Assembly (NCBI GenBank): GCA_936450465.1
Contig: OW388296.1
Location: 42,450,448-42,514,447, forward strand
Direction: 5' to 3'
Source of the DNA: Gibbula magus
Lineage: Eukaryota; Mollusca; Gastropoda; Trochida; Trochidae
Length of the DNA stretch: 64,000 nt
Positions within the stretch are counted from its first letter, which is position 1. Each line of letters opens with the position of its first letter. Made by a program: the position numbers and the translations under genes. Under the pieces are notes generated by a model. It worked only from the letters and a program-made list of their open reading frames with translations, was not told the DNA's origin and searched no databases. Below, in pieces: positions 1 through 12,067 of this stretch.

Positions 1-3000
1 AGATAGGGTTCCCCTCCACGTTGAACTGCATGGGTTGTGGAAAAGAAGAACAGGCCATCCTAATGTGTCGGGATTTGTTTCCCACACACGTTCATGTGTT
101 CAGGTTGCTTTGCAACACACCACCAATACAACCTGCTGCACAAGCCACTTCAATGGAACGATGAGGTAATATTATATGCAATGCATACCTGGGAATCATA
201 GTTTAGGGTAGAATGTGTAAATCTCAATCGTCATAATTGAAATGATGACTCAATCATCGATCTGTATATGAAACAGACTTTAACACACTAGCATCATTTG
301 TGAAAACTGAGTTCAATTAGTACACAAAATATTGATTATGTAATGGATTTTCCAGGATCATACTTTCAAGCCCGTGTTCTATGAAGAAGAACCAGTTGTG
401 TCAAGGATGGACCATGGCAATTACTCTACATCTTACTGAAGAAGTATTGTTGTCATCAATAATGAAGGTAGGTTCATGGATTATGTGGTGAGGAATAGTC
501 AGTGCATCCGGACCTATTTTACCCCAACTTAAATATTGTCAGCCTTTACTCAATTAAACTTTATATATGGAATAATCGTCTGTGTCTGTTTCAATGGAAA
601 CATATCATTGTCACCATTGTTTTTTAATTCGAGAAAACAGTTTCATAATCATTGTTTATATTACACTTTTCCAATTTGGCAGAGGATATAGCCGACTTGA
701 ATTTTAGCTCATCAGTTTAAAATTATTAGGCCATATGGGCGCATTTTTCAAAATTTTCCACCTTTCCTCCAGAACCGCCGTATCCCAATAGCTGAAAATT
801 ATGGGAAGGTAAATTGCACCTAGGGTATCAACATTTGTCATTATATAGTTCATGGGAACAATTAGTTGTAATATTAATAGAATATAGATAAAGTACGTCT
901 TCAGGAGATGGTTAAGGGGAATACAGTGTATGAAGTCCCAGTATTACAGTATTGATTCACACAGGCTGTGGTGTAGCTTATACAGTTTAATCTTCGAATC
1001 AAATCATAATACACTGACTTGTAAACATTGCTCGTCGATCATGGCCGTTGTCTGCTCGCTCTTGCGTACACATGACGTCAACACTCTGCATATATGACGT
1101 CATGAAAATTACTGAATGGCCCATGGATATTTCGACACGACAGGGATAGTGAAAATCATTTAATACTTTTACAATATCCTTTGACATATCTTGATTTATC
1201 TTTCAGGTTTCCAAAGCAGGATTCGATTCAAATTCTGCAAGTGTGAGCCAGAGGTTGCGACTCTCGTTCGCCACTCCTTTTGATCTTCAACTCCCTCAAA
1301 TCAAGCCGTGGCTATCCACTTCGGTGTAATGGAGTTTCTCAGGCTGTTAGTTGTTGAATGCCAACTCAGCATTCATAGTTTCTTTTAAGCCCTCAGGTGG
1401 TGAAATATTGATAAAATTCAGAATGTCATGGTAAGTTAAAAACAATCAGAATACAATTTTGCTCAAAATTAAACCAATTGTGTGATGTTATTTTTTAATT
1501 AAGTCAATTTGAAACATATATTTTACCGTTCGATGATTTGTTTTATCTATTATGTATCCTTTAATAAAGCAAATCAAGGATTTGTGAAAATGAATGTGAG
1601 AAAAAAGTATCAGTCCAATGAAAAATATTTTGATTATCTAACAAAGTATTTGTTATATGATTGCTGGTGAAATACAGGCATCTATCGGTGATAATAAGTT
1701 TCACTGTCCATTAAATAAAAATGGTATGTCTATGAATAAATAGAAGCTTGGTAAGTTATTAGAGAATGGCATGCTATTTACTTGCAGATCATCAACGAAC
1801 TGTATCGTTGCATATCTGGCGAGTGCTTTGAGATGTACAGGAGATATGTCTATACCAAATCTCACTAACATCACCTTTGCCCAGAGTTTGATGATGGCAC
1901 CAAGTGCCCAGCATGCCCAACGGACCAAGTAAGCGAACAAATTCATTCATCAGGAATTGTTGTCTAATTTAGTTAGTAGAAAGAGGGACTTCATTTGAAA
2001 TTGATCACTATTAGGTTTCAAAATACAACCCTTAAATACTGTTTATCTGGCATTGTCTTAATTGAAATGTATTATCTTTCTACAGGATGAGACAACCATC
2101 TTCTCTCTTGATGCAAACTTTGGGTTGGTTCGCAGAAAAGCTGCCGGAACTTCTGTGAAAGAGCCGTTTCACTCTGGGCACTTCTTTTTGGACCAAGTTA
2201 AGGTTGATGAGTTTGTGGAAAACTACCAGGCCAAGAATACTGATAAGGTAACTAAATATTTGTGGTTTCAACTCACAGAGTTTGTTTGAATATGTCATTT
2301 GGATTTTAAGTATATTTTTGTTTAAAATTATATCACTAGACGTGCAAATCAATCCGCAAGTGCCAAATATAGTTTGGTATAGTTTTCATTTAAAATTTAA
2401 CAACTAGTAATATTATCTACTAAACATTATCAACCCAAATCTGTTGTTATTTCAGCTTTAGACAATATTTACATATTGTGTTTCCGGTCATGGGTAATAA
2501 ATCAGGTTTCTTAGTGGTGAAAGTGTTAAGTGTAATGAAGAATTTACATTTATGACATTATTAACTTAAATGCTGTTCCAGGGATGTTCATAATTTCAAG
2601 CTGGTTCTGACTTGAGATCCAAAAACAAAAACAGAAAGTTGGAAGAAACAGGGGTATTTGGAGCCTGTTGCAGACATGAACATCCCAAGGTCTTCTTCAA
2701 TTTAAAACATGGAGAAAGGTTAGCAACTTCTTGATTTTGATATCAGAGGAATTTGTTTTACCTCATAGATATTAACCTATATGACTGAGGTCACTGACAT
2801 ATTTCTTTCCACATAATTCAGTTACCACAATGCAAGAGAAAAGGATTATTTACCGTCTGTTAACTTTTCCTTTTTACGACTTCTTTTCCAGAACCCGTGA
2901 CTATAAAGAGCTGAAATTTCATTTTGAGGTACAGACTCATTGACCCATGGGGATTCTAGAATGTAGAATTGGTGACCCTCTGACCCCAAATGTTGGTCAA

Positions 3001-3562
3001 AGGAGTCATTACCTAAAAGCTTGTTTTCATCTTCTCTATTACAAAAAGCCTTAGAAAGCTGGAAAGTTGTTTACAGACTCCTTAGCCAAGAATCTAAATT
3101 ATATATTCCATTTTGGTGACTCTTTGGCCCCAAATATGGGTCACCGAGGCCACACATATATTTTTGAAAGTTATTTAGTCTAGTGTTTAAAACCTGATAG
3201 CCTGATGAGCTACAGAGCCTATGGCTCTACATTTATAGGAGAATATTTCTTTTTACATTTTAATTTACTTTTCAGGTTGGCCAATGCTGTGTATCTTGTC
3301 AAGCATCTGCAGGCAACAAACAATAACATGATTATCTTGTATGACATAGCTTGCAAGCTGACGTCACACCTTCAGGTAGATCCAAAATATATTACTAATA
3401 CATGTATATCTTGGCTGTTGTCCTTGTGTTTTATATCAAAATGGGCTTTTTTGCATGGAATGAATCCAATTGTTGGCTACTAACTTTTCACAGTTGCTTA
3501 TCATTCCCTTATATTCCCTGCTCCTAGGGGATCAAAGTTTGAGTTTTTGGTCCTGATGTTTC

Positions 3563-3805
3563 CTACTCAAATACAACTTCCCAATGCAAGGCATAACTCT
3601 TGCCAGTCTCATTACTGGCTGATTTAGGCCTTGCACTATTTCCTTAAGAAATCTGTGCTTAGAAATCCAGGCCCACTATGCAATTCTGGTGCAGCGATTC
3701 ACTATCTAGGCACAACAAAGCGAGGGAAATACCGCAAGGCTTAAATCAGCCAGTAATGCAGACTGGCAAGAGTTATGCCTTGCGTTTGGAAGTTGACTCA
3801 AATAT
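3563..3805. repeat. Fold-back MITE-like repeat, copy 1
   Basis: Two arms of about 80-100 bases read as inverted copies. The left arm (about 3563-3660) includes AAGGCATAACTCTTGCCAG. The right arm (about 3700-3805) carries its complement around CTGGCAAGAGTTATGCCTT. It lies in an intron of the KDZ relic. Related half-copies occur at 51565-51725 and 59900-60020, so this is a dispersed family. No coding capacity is seen. Confidence 0.75.
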
Positions 3806-4390
3806 TGCCATTGCAGTCATTATCAATGAAACATTTAGATTAATTGTAAAAAAAAAAAAGCAAAAGAGAGAGCAATAATATGTTTTAGCTAATTCTCTCT
3901 GTCTACCATTTTTCAGAAGAATCCGAATCGCTCAATTCTGAAGGATGTAACATTTGGTAAGCCTGTCTTTCACTGTTTTGGACACCAAATTTCTTGTCAA
4001 GTAAGAATTGTTCTTCAACGTAATTATTCAAAAGTTAAGTTAAAGTCCCCCTCAGAGTCATGATTACAAGATCAAAGTCATTCTAAGATCCATTTTAGAC
4101 ATGAACGTTAAGAACTAACATACTACTTAATCATTCATAAAACATATCTTTTATTTAATATCCATTCTGAATGTTTCACCAGTTGTTATACAGTCCAAGA
4201 AGAATTGAAGGAGCAGGGCTCACAGATGGTGACTGTGGGTCTTCTTGCGGAGATTCAAAAAGGTCACCAAGGAAATGCAGAGCGACCATAGAATAGATCT
4301 CCTGGTCGATGGTTTAATGCATTTCGGCGAGAAACTTCGAAGGAAAATGGGTAAATATATAAAAAACAAGCAAAAAAGTGAGCGTGGCTC

Positions 4391-5497
4391 ACTAATACCC
4401 CCGACTGTTTAAGTTTGACATTTTTATTTTACTTAAAGAGAGAGGTGTTTGCACACCTAAGGATTGATAAGCTATGAAATGTAATTGCTAAGATTAAACT
4501 GTTTGTGAAAATGGTAGGACAAGTCTCAATCTTCATGTAAAAAAGGAGGTTTAAGTCAAAATAGGAATAAAAGTAACTTGAAAAGGTATTGGTAACATAA
4601 TACACTACTGCTATTACCACTGATTTCAACTTTATTTTGGAAATTAATCCATCATAATGATTCATTCGAGTGACTTTAAACAAAAGGTACATTGAAGCAC
4701 ACCCCTGAAGGCACAGTGAGAGATATAAAGCACTTTATGGCTGAAAGGAAAGAAAATTTAACTTTTCCCAAAATATAACCAGTGGAAATATAAAATAGTA
4801 AAATCAACAAGAACACAGAAGTAGCTTTTGATGATAGTTACATGAAAAAGAAAATGATGAAGTCAACAAATCACAACACAGAAGTAGCTTCATTCATTCT
4901 AGTTATGATAAAGTACAAAAATATAAATAATCGCCAAAAATTCAAAAATTCACCAAATCGTGTTACATTTTGCAATGCATCTCTCCTAGTGGTGAAGAAA
5001 ACATGTACCAAATTTGAAAAGGATGAGATGAATAGTTTTTCTGTAATCGATCGGACAAAAAATGTTCAGAATTTGACTAAGTTAAAAAATAAAAAAAATC
5101 GCCAAAAATTCAAAAAATCACCAATTCGGTTTAAACTTCGCACTGCACCTCTCCTAGTGGTGAAGAAGACATGTACCAAATTTGAAAAGGATGAGATGAA
5201 GAGTTCTTCTGTAATCGATCGGACAAAAAATGTTCAGAATTTGACTAAGTTAAAAAATACAAAAAATCGCCAAAAATTCAAAAATTCACCAATTCGCTTT
5301 AAACTTCGCACTGCACCTCTCCTAGTGGTGAAGAAGACATGTACCAAATTTAAAAAGGATGAGATGAATAGTTTTTCTGTAATCGATCGGACAAAAATTG
5401 TCTTCGGACGGAAGGACAGACGGACGGACGGACGGACGGACGGACGGAATCGTTGGTATTACTATATACCCCCAACCGTTGGTCGGGGGTATAATAA
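4391..5497. mobile_element. Non-autonomous DNA transposon-like element with internal tandem repeats
   Basis: The ends are inverted: TAATACCCCCGAC at about 4393 and GTCGGGGGTATAAT at about 5482. Inside, a unit of about 168 bases starting near 4931, 5100 and 5267 is repeated three times. It is followed by a (GACG)n run at 5409-5447. The repeat creates a 230-codon open frame (4842-5534), which is a by-product of the tandem units and not a convincing gene. The element sits in an intron of the KDZ relic. A related end fragment is at about 47340-47430. Confidence 0.7.
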
Positions 5498-5772
5498 AGT
5501 AATATCTTTCTTTCATGGGGACTCAAATTTATAAATATAGTCTTGACCCACGTTTACAGTTTGTGACCAAATGGATGCATGTTTCAGTGTAAGGATCAAA
5601 GATAAATCCCAATAAACATGTGTTTCTACTACTTGAACAGTATTCAATATTTTATGAAGATTTATTGCATATTTTAAACCAACTATTTAACATGGAAGTC
5701 TTGAACTATAGATAATTCGTGCAAAGACTGAAGAGCTATTGTTCTTTCTTATTTCAAATTTGTTGTTCTTAA

Positions 5773-6261
5773 AGGTGCATCCATTGTGTTTCATAAAATT
5801 TTATTTGGCTTTAATACGTTCCAACACATCATATGTGCTGTTTACAATACAAAATATTCTCTCAAGTTACATATTCATCTCCAATCGCCAAATATATCAT
5901 AATTACTAGTTTCCAATTAAAATCTAGTAACATCATTATGCATGTGCAGAAACCGAAAGTGCACGTCCTATTTACATGCACAGTAGTTATATGACCTATT
6001 GAACAATATCAACCCAAATTTGTTATTTTGTCAGGTTTAAATATGATTCCAAAATTACGTTTGACTCATTGGCGCGCGCCACACGCTGTGTATTGTCCGG
6101 TTTTCGATCAGAAATCGATACTTTTACCTTCATATCGTCAATATACTAAGAAAACTACCATTAAAATGGTAGTTTTCGGTTACAGTTGATACTTCTCGAT
6201 GAAATAAGACCATCTTTAACGTTTGCCATATTTGACCCCAATCAACACAATGGATGTACCT
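5773..6261. mobile_element. TTAA-flanked MITE, copy 1
   Basis: The element begins AGGTGCATCCATTGTGTT and ends with the near complement AACACAATGGATGTACCT. TTAA stands immediately outside both ends (5769-5772 and 6262-6265). A second copy with the same ends and TTAA flanks is at 36051-36542. TTAA duplication is typical of piggyBac-type transposases, so a piggyBac-related source is an inference. It lies in a KDZ intron, with its right TTAA only seven bases upstream of the next exon. Confidence 0.8.
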
Positions 6262-8894
6262 TTAATTTTCAGTACCATTCTTGTGCCAAAAACTTATCAA
6301 AGCAGTTGAAGCAGAAAAAGTCCTAGCTGAAGAATAAGCTAATGTTGCTCCCAATCTGGGTATGTTTGTTTATTCCAAGTATTGACATTTTCCAAAATGA
6401 CCTATGTCACCCCCTACAACATTAATGATTTACCTCATATTAATGTGTCTTTGTGTCAGTAGAGAGTTCACATAAAAAAAGAATACTCAACATTATTCGG
6501 TTTAAGCAAGAATAAATAACTGTTAAAATGTGAATTGAGCCCTCAGAACCAGAAGGGCTTATCTCCTGATGAGCGTCTAATTACTTCATATTTGGAAATT
6601 ATGATATCATAATGATATTAGACACCAATGATATAAATGTACATGCAGATGTTGATTTCATAAACCACAGTAAGCTTTAAACTTAATTTACTCCAAAGTA
6701 TACACCATTCTGGTTCTCAGGCAAAAGGTCAACTATAACCAATTTATGGTAATAATTACTCTTTTTTTACATTATTGTTATTAGATTACAAAGAAATTGA
6801 GGACATGAAGAAAATGGAAGAGGAATTGATGGCCAAGAAAAAACCTCAACACACAAGAGGTATAAAATTATACTTTTCTTGTTAAGTTTCTTTTAGAATT
6901 GAAACCTAACATTTACCTATTTAATTATGTATATTTAAACAAATAGTTGTTATCCCCTCCACAACCAAATTGTACTTGGTATTGAAATGAGTTAAATCTG
7001 TCATTGGGTGCATTCAGAGAAGTCTTTGAGAATTAAAGTTGATTTGTCATAAACATTTACATGATTTTAATGCCAGTTGTGTTGATGTGCCTTTCAGGTT
7101 TTTAAATTTCTTGCATTCATTGTTTAAATGTATAGTTTATTGCATTTTACTTTTTTATTTTACAGATGACAAGTGGAAAGAAGAGTATGCTTTGAAGGTG
7201 TTTGAGCACATCAATCTCAGGTAACTACCACAATTCAATTATTATCATCAAAAAGGAATTTACTCGAAAATGAAACTTTATATTTCCAATCCTCATAGTG
7301 ACATTGAGCATATTGTTGGAGATGTTTGACAAGTACTGACTGTTGATAACAATTGCCATTAAAATGCAAATCTAATCAGTAAAATGACAATTTAAAAGAT
7401 TGGTTTTAAAAAGCTATCAAATGTAGTTTTGCAAACTTAAAACAGAAAGACAAGTTTTTGTTAATAGTGTTTAATAGGTCATATGGTAGGGTTGTTTTGC
7501 TTTGTGTATCCCTTGTTCATTTATCTTTGAAAACTATAAATTGTTATATCTTTGGCATTTGATGTTAAATGATTTGAACTCATGAGCAGACATGATATAG
7601 TGGTTTGTACAACTGTGAATATACCCTATTGACATCAACATGGTCTTCATATCTTACAATTTCAAAACTTGTTCAGAGAATGTATTTATTCACTATCAGT
7701 CAGTCTCCATTTACTAGGATTAATAATAATGTTTTAATTTAATTTAAATATACAGATTACATTATTTTATAGACAAGAAGAAGGGAAGCTTGGTGATGGT
7801 GATGAGGGCAAGAGGGAACACATATTGGCTGAAGCAACTAGGTTAGTGCACAGCATTGATTGTTACCCTATGAAGTAGTCAGGTATACAACGTTCATGGT
7901 CGTCTGAGAGTTCATGATCATTGTATAAATGTTCAGCACTGTTTTTTTAGGAAACTCTTGATAATCAACATATATATTCCCTGGATTATATTTATTGCCT
8001 TTTGAAGAAATTTAGCAACTTTGACTAAATTAATAGTTCTTTTTTTTCAAAACATGTGTCTCTAGTTTATTACTCCAACAGTCTGTTTCCTGATTTTTAT
8101 GCATATCGTTTATCCAATAGATGATATAATAATTCTTTTTGAAGAAGTTTATTATCTATGACCTTGTTTGTAATTTTTATACCAATTTTTCAAATTTGGT
8201 ATATTTGATGTTTAGATGTCCCTTTTGGATAATTTATCCAAATTTTCAGGATCGAAAAGAGTATGGGAGTCCTTGAGAGGAGACAAAAGATAAGGCGATG
8301 GACTGTTGATTCTGAAGAATACAACACCTACCTGCCCATGGCTGTGGCCACAACCATAGAGGAGAAAACTAGTCAGCTTCAAACACTGGCCTTTGAGCAC
8401 ATGTGCCTCAAGGAAGCTGTCAAGAAGTATGCAGGTACAAAGAAAGTCACTTTTTGCCGGAAAATAATTTGGTTGTCTTATTTATGATTTCTTAACCATT
8501 CTTGACTCAACAGACCTTATCTCCCCCACAAAGTGAAAATAGTCTTCTGTAGAGTCAACTTTTCTAAGATCAAACCAAATCTAGTGTTTGGCTTAAGGTT
8601 ATCAATTCATGTTGTTTGACAATCAGAAGCCCATCCAGAGTTATCCTGTTTGTTTTTCTCGACTTACTGTTGAATCTAGTTGCTTCTGTTATTAAATGTG
8701 AAAATGTTGACATCACTATGAAGTTGTAGTTTTTATTTAATGCAGTCAATTGTAATGACAGTCAATACTATCTATCAGAATTTGTTGGTGTGTAACATGT
8801 TTAATATTTCTGTTTGAGTAAGGTTGATAAATATATAAAAAGTAATGTTGTTTAATAGCGATTAGTAAATACTTTCATCAATGTCTTTTCACAG

Positions 8895-9415
8895 ATGGAC
8901 AAACTGTTGCAACCAGGCTGTGCAATCAGCTGAAGAAACTCAACAAGAGATTAGGTGACAGTGACACAAGCTACAACAGTTTGGCAAAGGTCGAAACTCC
9001 CTACCCGGTCACAATTAATGATTCTGATGTTAAATCATTAGATTCACACCTTTGGATTGCCATAAAGCAAATCTCAAGCCCAACCAGCACATCTAAGATC
9101 CACAGGCAAGCAGTAGATTTGAACTGCAGACTTTGCCGGTCACGCAAGGAGCAGACCCTGGTGAAGGTGGAGATGAAACAAGTTATCCAGCCCCATGTGT
9201 CGTCACTGATGTTCTTGGAGAACTTTCAGGTTCGGTCTCTACTGGGGCCAACATCACAGCACTTGCTGCGAGATATATTCAAAGCAGTTGGTAGCATAAT
9301 TGACATTTCATCAGCAGAAGAGCAAGTCAATGCCCTATCTGTGTCAAATGACCATCCGATCCTCTTCTGTGAAGACTCAGATAGTGAGAGTGATAACGGG
9401 GAGGAGGAATGTTGA
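8895..9415 (+). CDS. Terminal exon of the KDZ transposase relic
   Basis: The acceptor TTTTCACAG precedes this exon. It joins the preceding exon (8250-8434) in phase 1, giving a GAT codon across the junction. The reading frame is open for about 173 codons to TGA at 9413-9415. It holds a basic leucine-containing helix, one C-x2-C pair (near 9124-9135) and an acidic Asp/Ser/Glu tail (near 9367-9409). No stop or frameshift is seen here, unlike the 5' half of the gene. The exact role of this C-terminal region in KDZ proteins is not known to me. Confidence 0.6.
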
Positions 9416-9600
9416 ATTCTATATACCAGCGGTCGTCGACAATGACTCTAACTTTGATGAACTTACAGTCAGAGCTCACATAATCATCTACGAATAATTT
9501 CAAATTGCAAATATAACAATGAGTGAACTTTGAAAAGTTTTCGATATCTTACAGCTAAAAGTATTGTTACATCATGGTTCATATCAGTATCTTTTCTCAA

Positions 9601-9711
9601 CTTATCAACCTACCAGCCATATAACGTGATACTTGAAACGACCTTTCTAAACCGTATCACCCGGTACGAGGGACTTACAACCTTGTAATTCCCTCCAGGA
9701 GGGTTCACACA
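9601..9711. repeat. Dispersed repeat, inverted relative to 44646-44745
   Basis: About 100 bases, including CTTGAAACGACCTTTCTAAA and ATAACGTGATA, reappear in reverse complement at 44646-44745. The shared part covers a GGAGGG-containing edge and the CGTATCACG core. No coding potential or terminal repeats are evident. The family is unidentified. Confidence 0.65.
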
Positions 9712-9875
9712 GACAGTTGTAAACACTGTTAGAAGGATTTATAATGATTGTAAACCCTGATATATTTGTTAAGATGACGGCTTGAAAGTAAAGATCTGAA
9801 GAAACTAACTTACACTAATTTTGAAAAATTTCTGAAATTTACGACAGAATATCTACAGCAAATGTTTTGCAGAAA

Positions 9876-9958
9876 GTGCGTCTCGAACCCGTATCCACCA
9901 TCACATGCAGTTACAGAGTCAGCGCCTTTGACTCCTGAGCTACGGCGACAGACACGAA
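9876..9958 (-). repeat. tRNA-derived SINE-like fragment
   Basis: On the minus strand a TAGCTCAGGAGT box resembles a tRNA A box. About 45 bases later GGGTTCGAGAC resembles a B box. Spacing suits an internal RNA polymerase III promoter. I cannot fold it into a complete tRNA cloverleaf with a credible anticodon arm, so a SINE head is more likely than a functional tRNA gene. Confidence 0.45.
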
Positions 9959-10126
9959 TTGATGGTACAAAAGAAACTCATATAGCGCAGCTGTTAACAG
10001 GCTGACATCACCGAGGGATCCTCAATATAACGCCAGGGATTCGCAAGATCCTCAATATAACGCGATAACAAGTAAAAAGCCTGTTTTACACTTAAAAACG
10101 GTTGATAATACAGATAACCCATTCTA

Positions 10127-10237
10127 CCTCGGATATGGTACGGTTGTAGACCCTGATAGTCAGGAAAAACCCTCGGATGCTTCGCATCCTCGGGTTTTTC
10201 CTTCCTATCAGGGTCCACAACCGTACGATATCCTCGG
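10127..10237. repeat. Long near-perfect hairpin
   Basis: Arms of about 50 bases (10127-10180 and 10184-10237) are inverted copies with few mismatches and almost no loop. The centre reads GGATGCTTCGCATCC. Both arms contain ACCCTGATAG and GTACGGTTGT or their complement. This may be a palindromic transposon end or remnant. No gene overlaps it. Confidence 0.75.
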
Positions 10238-10239
10238 TA

Positions 10240-12060
10240 TCCTTATAATATAGCATCCTCTACTAGAAACTAATATCTCAAGATGTGAGATAGAAAGTTT
10301 AAGCTCTCATGATGGCAAGTATTATGAGGCAAACATTGTATTTGCAATTATTATTATTGTGTTAACAGTCTATTCTTCTTAAGAATCTACTTGTTATTGA
10401 CTGTCCCAGTCAGGAGGGGTGTTAGGTTTTGACATTTAAGTTATGGCTCACCAAGTAATTTGTTGAAGACTGGTATATTTTGTCTGAATAGAATTTTAAA
10501 ATATCTCAAATATGAGAATTTATTATATATGTCATGTATGACCAGGGATTCAATATGTAACCCTTCGTTTGTTATGCAGCTTCTGTATCCATTAGGCTAC
10601 AAGGGCTGTTAGAAACAGGATGATTGTTTATCAGTAAGAACTGTTGATTCTATACCAGACTGATAAAGTGAGAAAAGCATGGGGATCGTGCTGAAACACA
10701 TGAAATGCAGGCGTTTTGGCTGTCGGTGAAATGCTTTGGGGCTCGTTGATTGATTATTTTTAACGAATCCACTGCTCCACATGCTATTAATTGCTTCATG
10801 CCATCAAATGTTTAGACTTTAACCTTTGAATAGAGATAACAAGTTTCTTTCACTCTAATCAGATAAGTCAGATGTGTTTGTTCACAATAAGGAAACTGTT
10901 AACCATTACATAAACGTTTTCAACATCTAGATTCCCTTAAAAAACCTTCTTTATGATTTGGTATTTAATGATTAGGATAACATATAACCATCAGTGATGT
11001 CTGATCACGCTTTCAAATTAATTATTCTTCAACAGATAATAATACAATAATATACTCAAATTGTTATTACATATTTTATGATTAAATTAAGAAACATGGG
11101 TTTGGTTTGATTGTTTATGTTCATATATGTTTGTAATGTCCTTAGGCTGATGTCGGTGCATCACTTTTGTTTGTGCACGTGACAACTTTATATTGTCATT
11201 TGAAAAAATAAATTAAGAATTTCCAGCATCACTTTTGTTAAATCCCATTTTGTCCAACAAATATATATGGGTCTGCAGAAAACGGATGTGGTTCTATTTT
11301 GTATATTTTACCACTTTCAATATTTTGATCATGGAAAAATACAATTTACTCCTCCCACATCATTATTTTTCCAACAAAAATAAAAAATAAATATTAAAAT
11401 ATTAAAAAATGTATAAAATAAAAATAAAGTCTACTGCCCTCGTCAGATTTGAACAAAATGAGCCTGAGAAATATTTAAATTATGTTATGCAGCCTTAGAT
11501 ATGCAGACAAAATAAGATGCAATGGTGAGATTATATTTATCATCCATAATCATGCTTATTTTGTAATAAAAAAATCTACATCTCTGAACACAGCACTGAC
11601 TTTGAATTTCCAGTACAGTGATGTCATTACATTATAGTATCATAGCATTGTGATATCTAACTTGATGCAAAAGCATTGTGACCAGTTGAAATTGGTAGTG
11701 ATATGTCCTGTGAATCATCAAGGGATCTTGGAGACTCCCGTCAATCTGTCCATTCATTTTATCTTTCTGAAACCTGGTATGATGTGTATCACCCTGTTTC
11801 ACCCACGAATTGATGTGATGACTATTGATATTTTCAGATTTTGTTCTGTTACCATGGAAATTGATCACTAATGACAATTGCTTGTATATGTAAACTGTAC
11901 ATAAAGCATCATGTTTTGCAAGCCAACATCAATTTTCCTAAAGGAAATGTATGTCCATAAGTTTGATTTAACTGATATGAACCTGGTTTTAAAATGTGTA
12001 ATAAAATTGACATCAAGCATATCAAATTGACAATTTGTTGTAAATAATATTATAAGAACA
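10240..12060. other. AT-rich intergenic stretch
   Basis: No recognisable gene, splice-linked exons or strong repeat was found. The short open frames near 11650-11877 overlap on both strands and have no recognisable motif. Confidence 0.5.
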
Positions 12061-12067
12061 GGAAGAC

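Larger units (their letters stand above)
1..9415 (+). pseudogene. KDZ (Kyakuja/Dileera/Zisupton) transposase, multi-exon, decayed
   Basis: At least 15 GT-AG exons join in phase: <1-165, 356-467, 1207-1430, 1788-1928, 2086-2247, 2582-2718, 3276-3375, 3917-4000, 4183-4350, 6273-6359, 6785-6859, 7166-7220, 7773-7841, 8250-8434, 8895-9415. In order they carry a Cys-rich treble-clef-like N terminus (C-x2-C...C-x2-C, exon 1), an FCKCEPEV block, a CPAC motif, SLDANFGLVRRKAAGTS, a CRHEHPK segment, ILYDIACKL, VFHCFGHQISCQ and SPRRIEGAGLTDG. These are hallmarks of KDZ transposases, cut-and-paste enzymes with an RNase H-like fold. The product would mobilise a DNA transposon in the nucleus. Breaks: a frameshift near 75; in-frame stops in exons 356-467, 1207-1430 (three), 1788-1928, 2582-2718 and 6273-6359; and a frameshift near 4226. 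The last five exons are open and end in an acidic tail before TGA at 9413. The 5' end lies outside the window. The family call is from motif memory, not a search. Confidence 0.85.

Noticed and set aside
4842..5534. 230-codon open frame as a gene
   Set aside because: It is three copies of a tandem unit inside a MITE-like element and ends in a (GACG)n tract; no domain is visible.
9876..9958. Functional tRNA gene
   Set aside because: A and B boxes are present but I cannot draw a complete cloverleaf; SINE origin is more likely.
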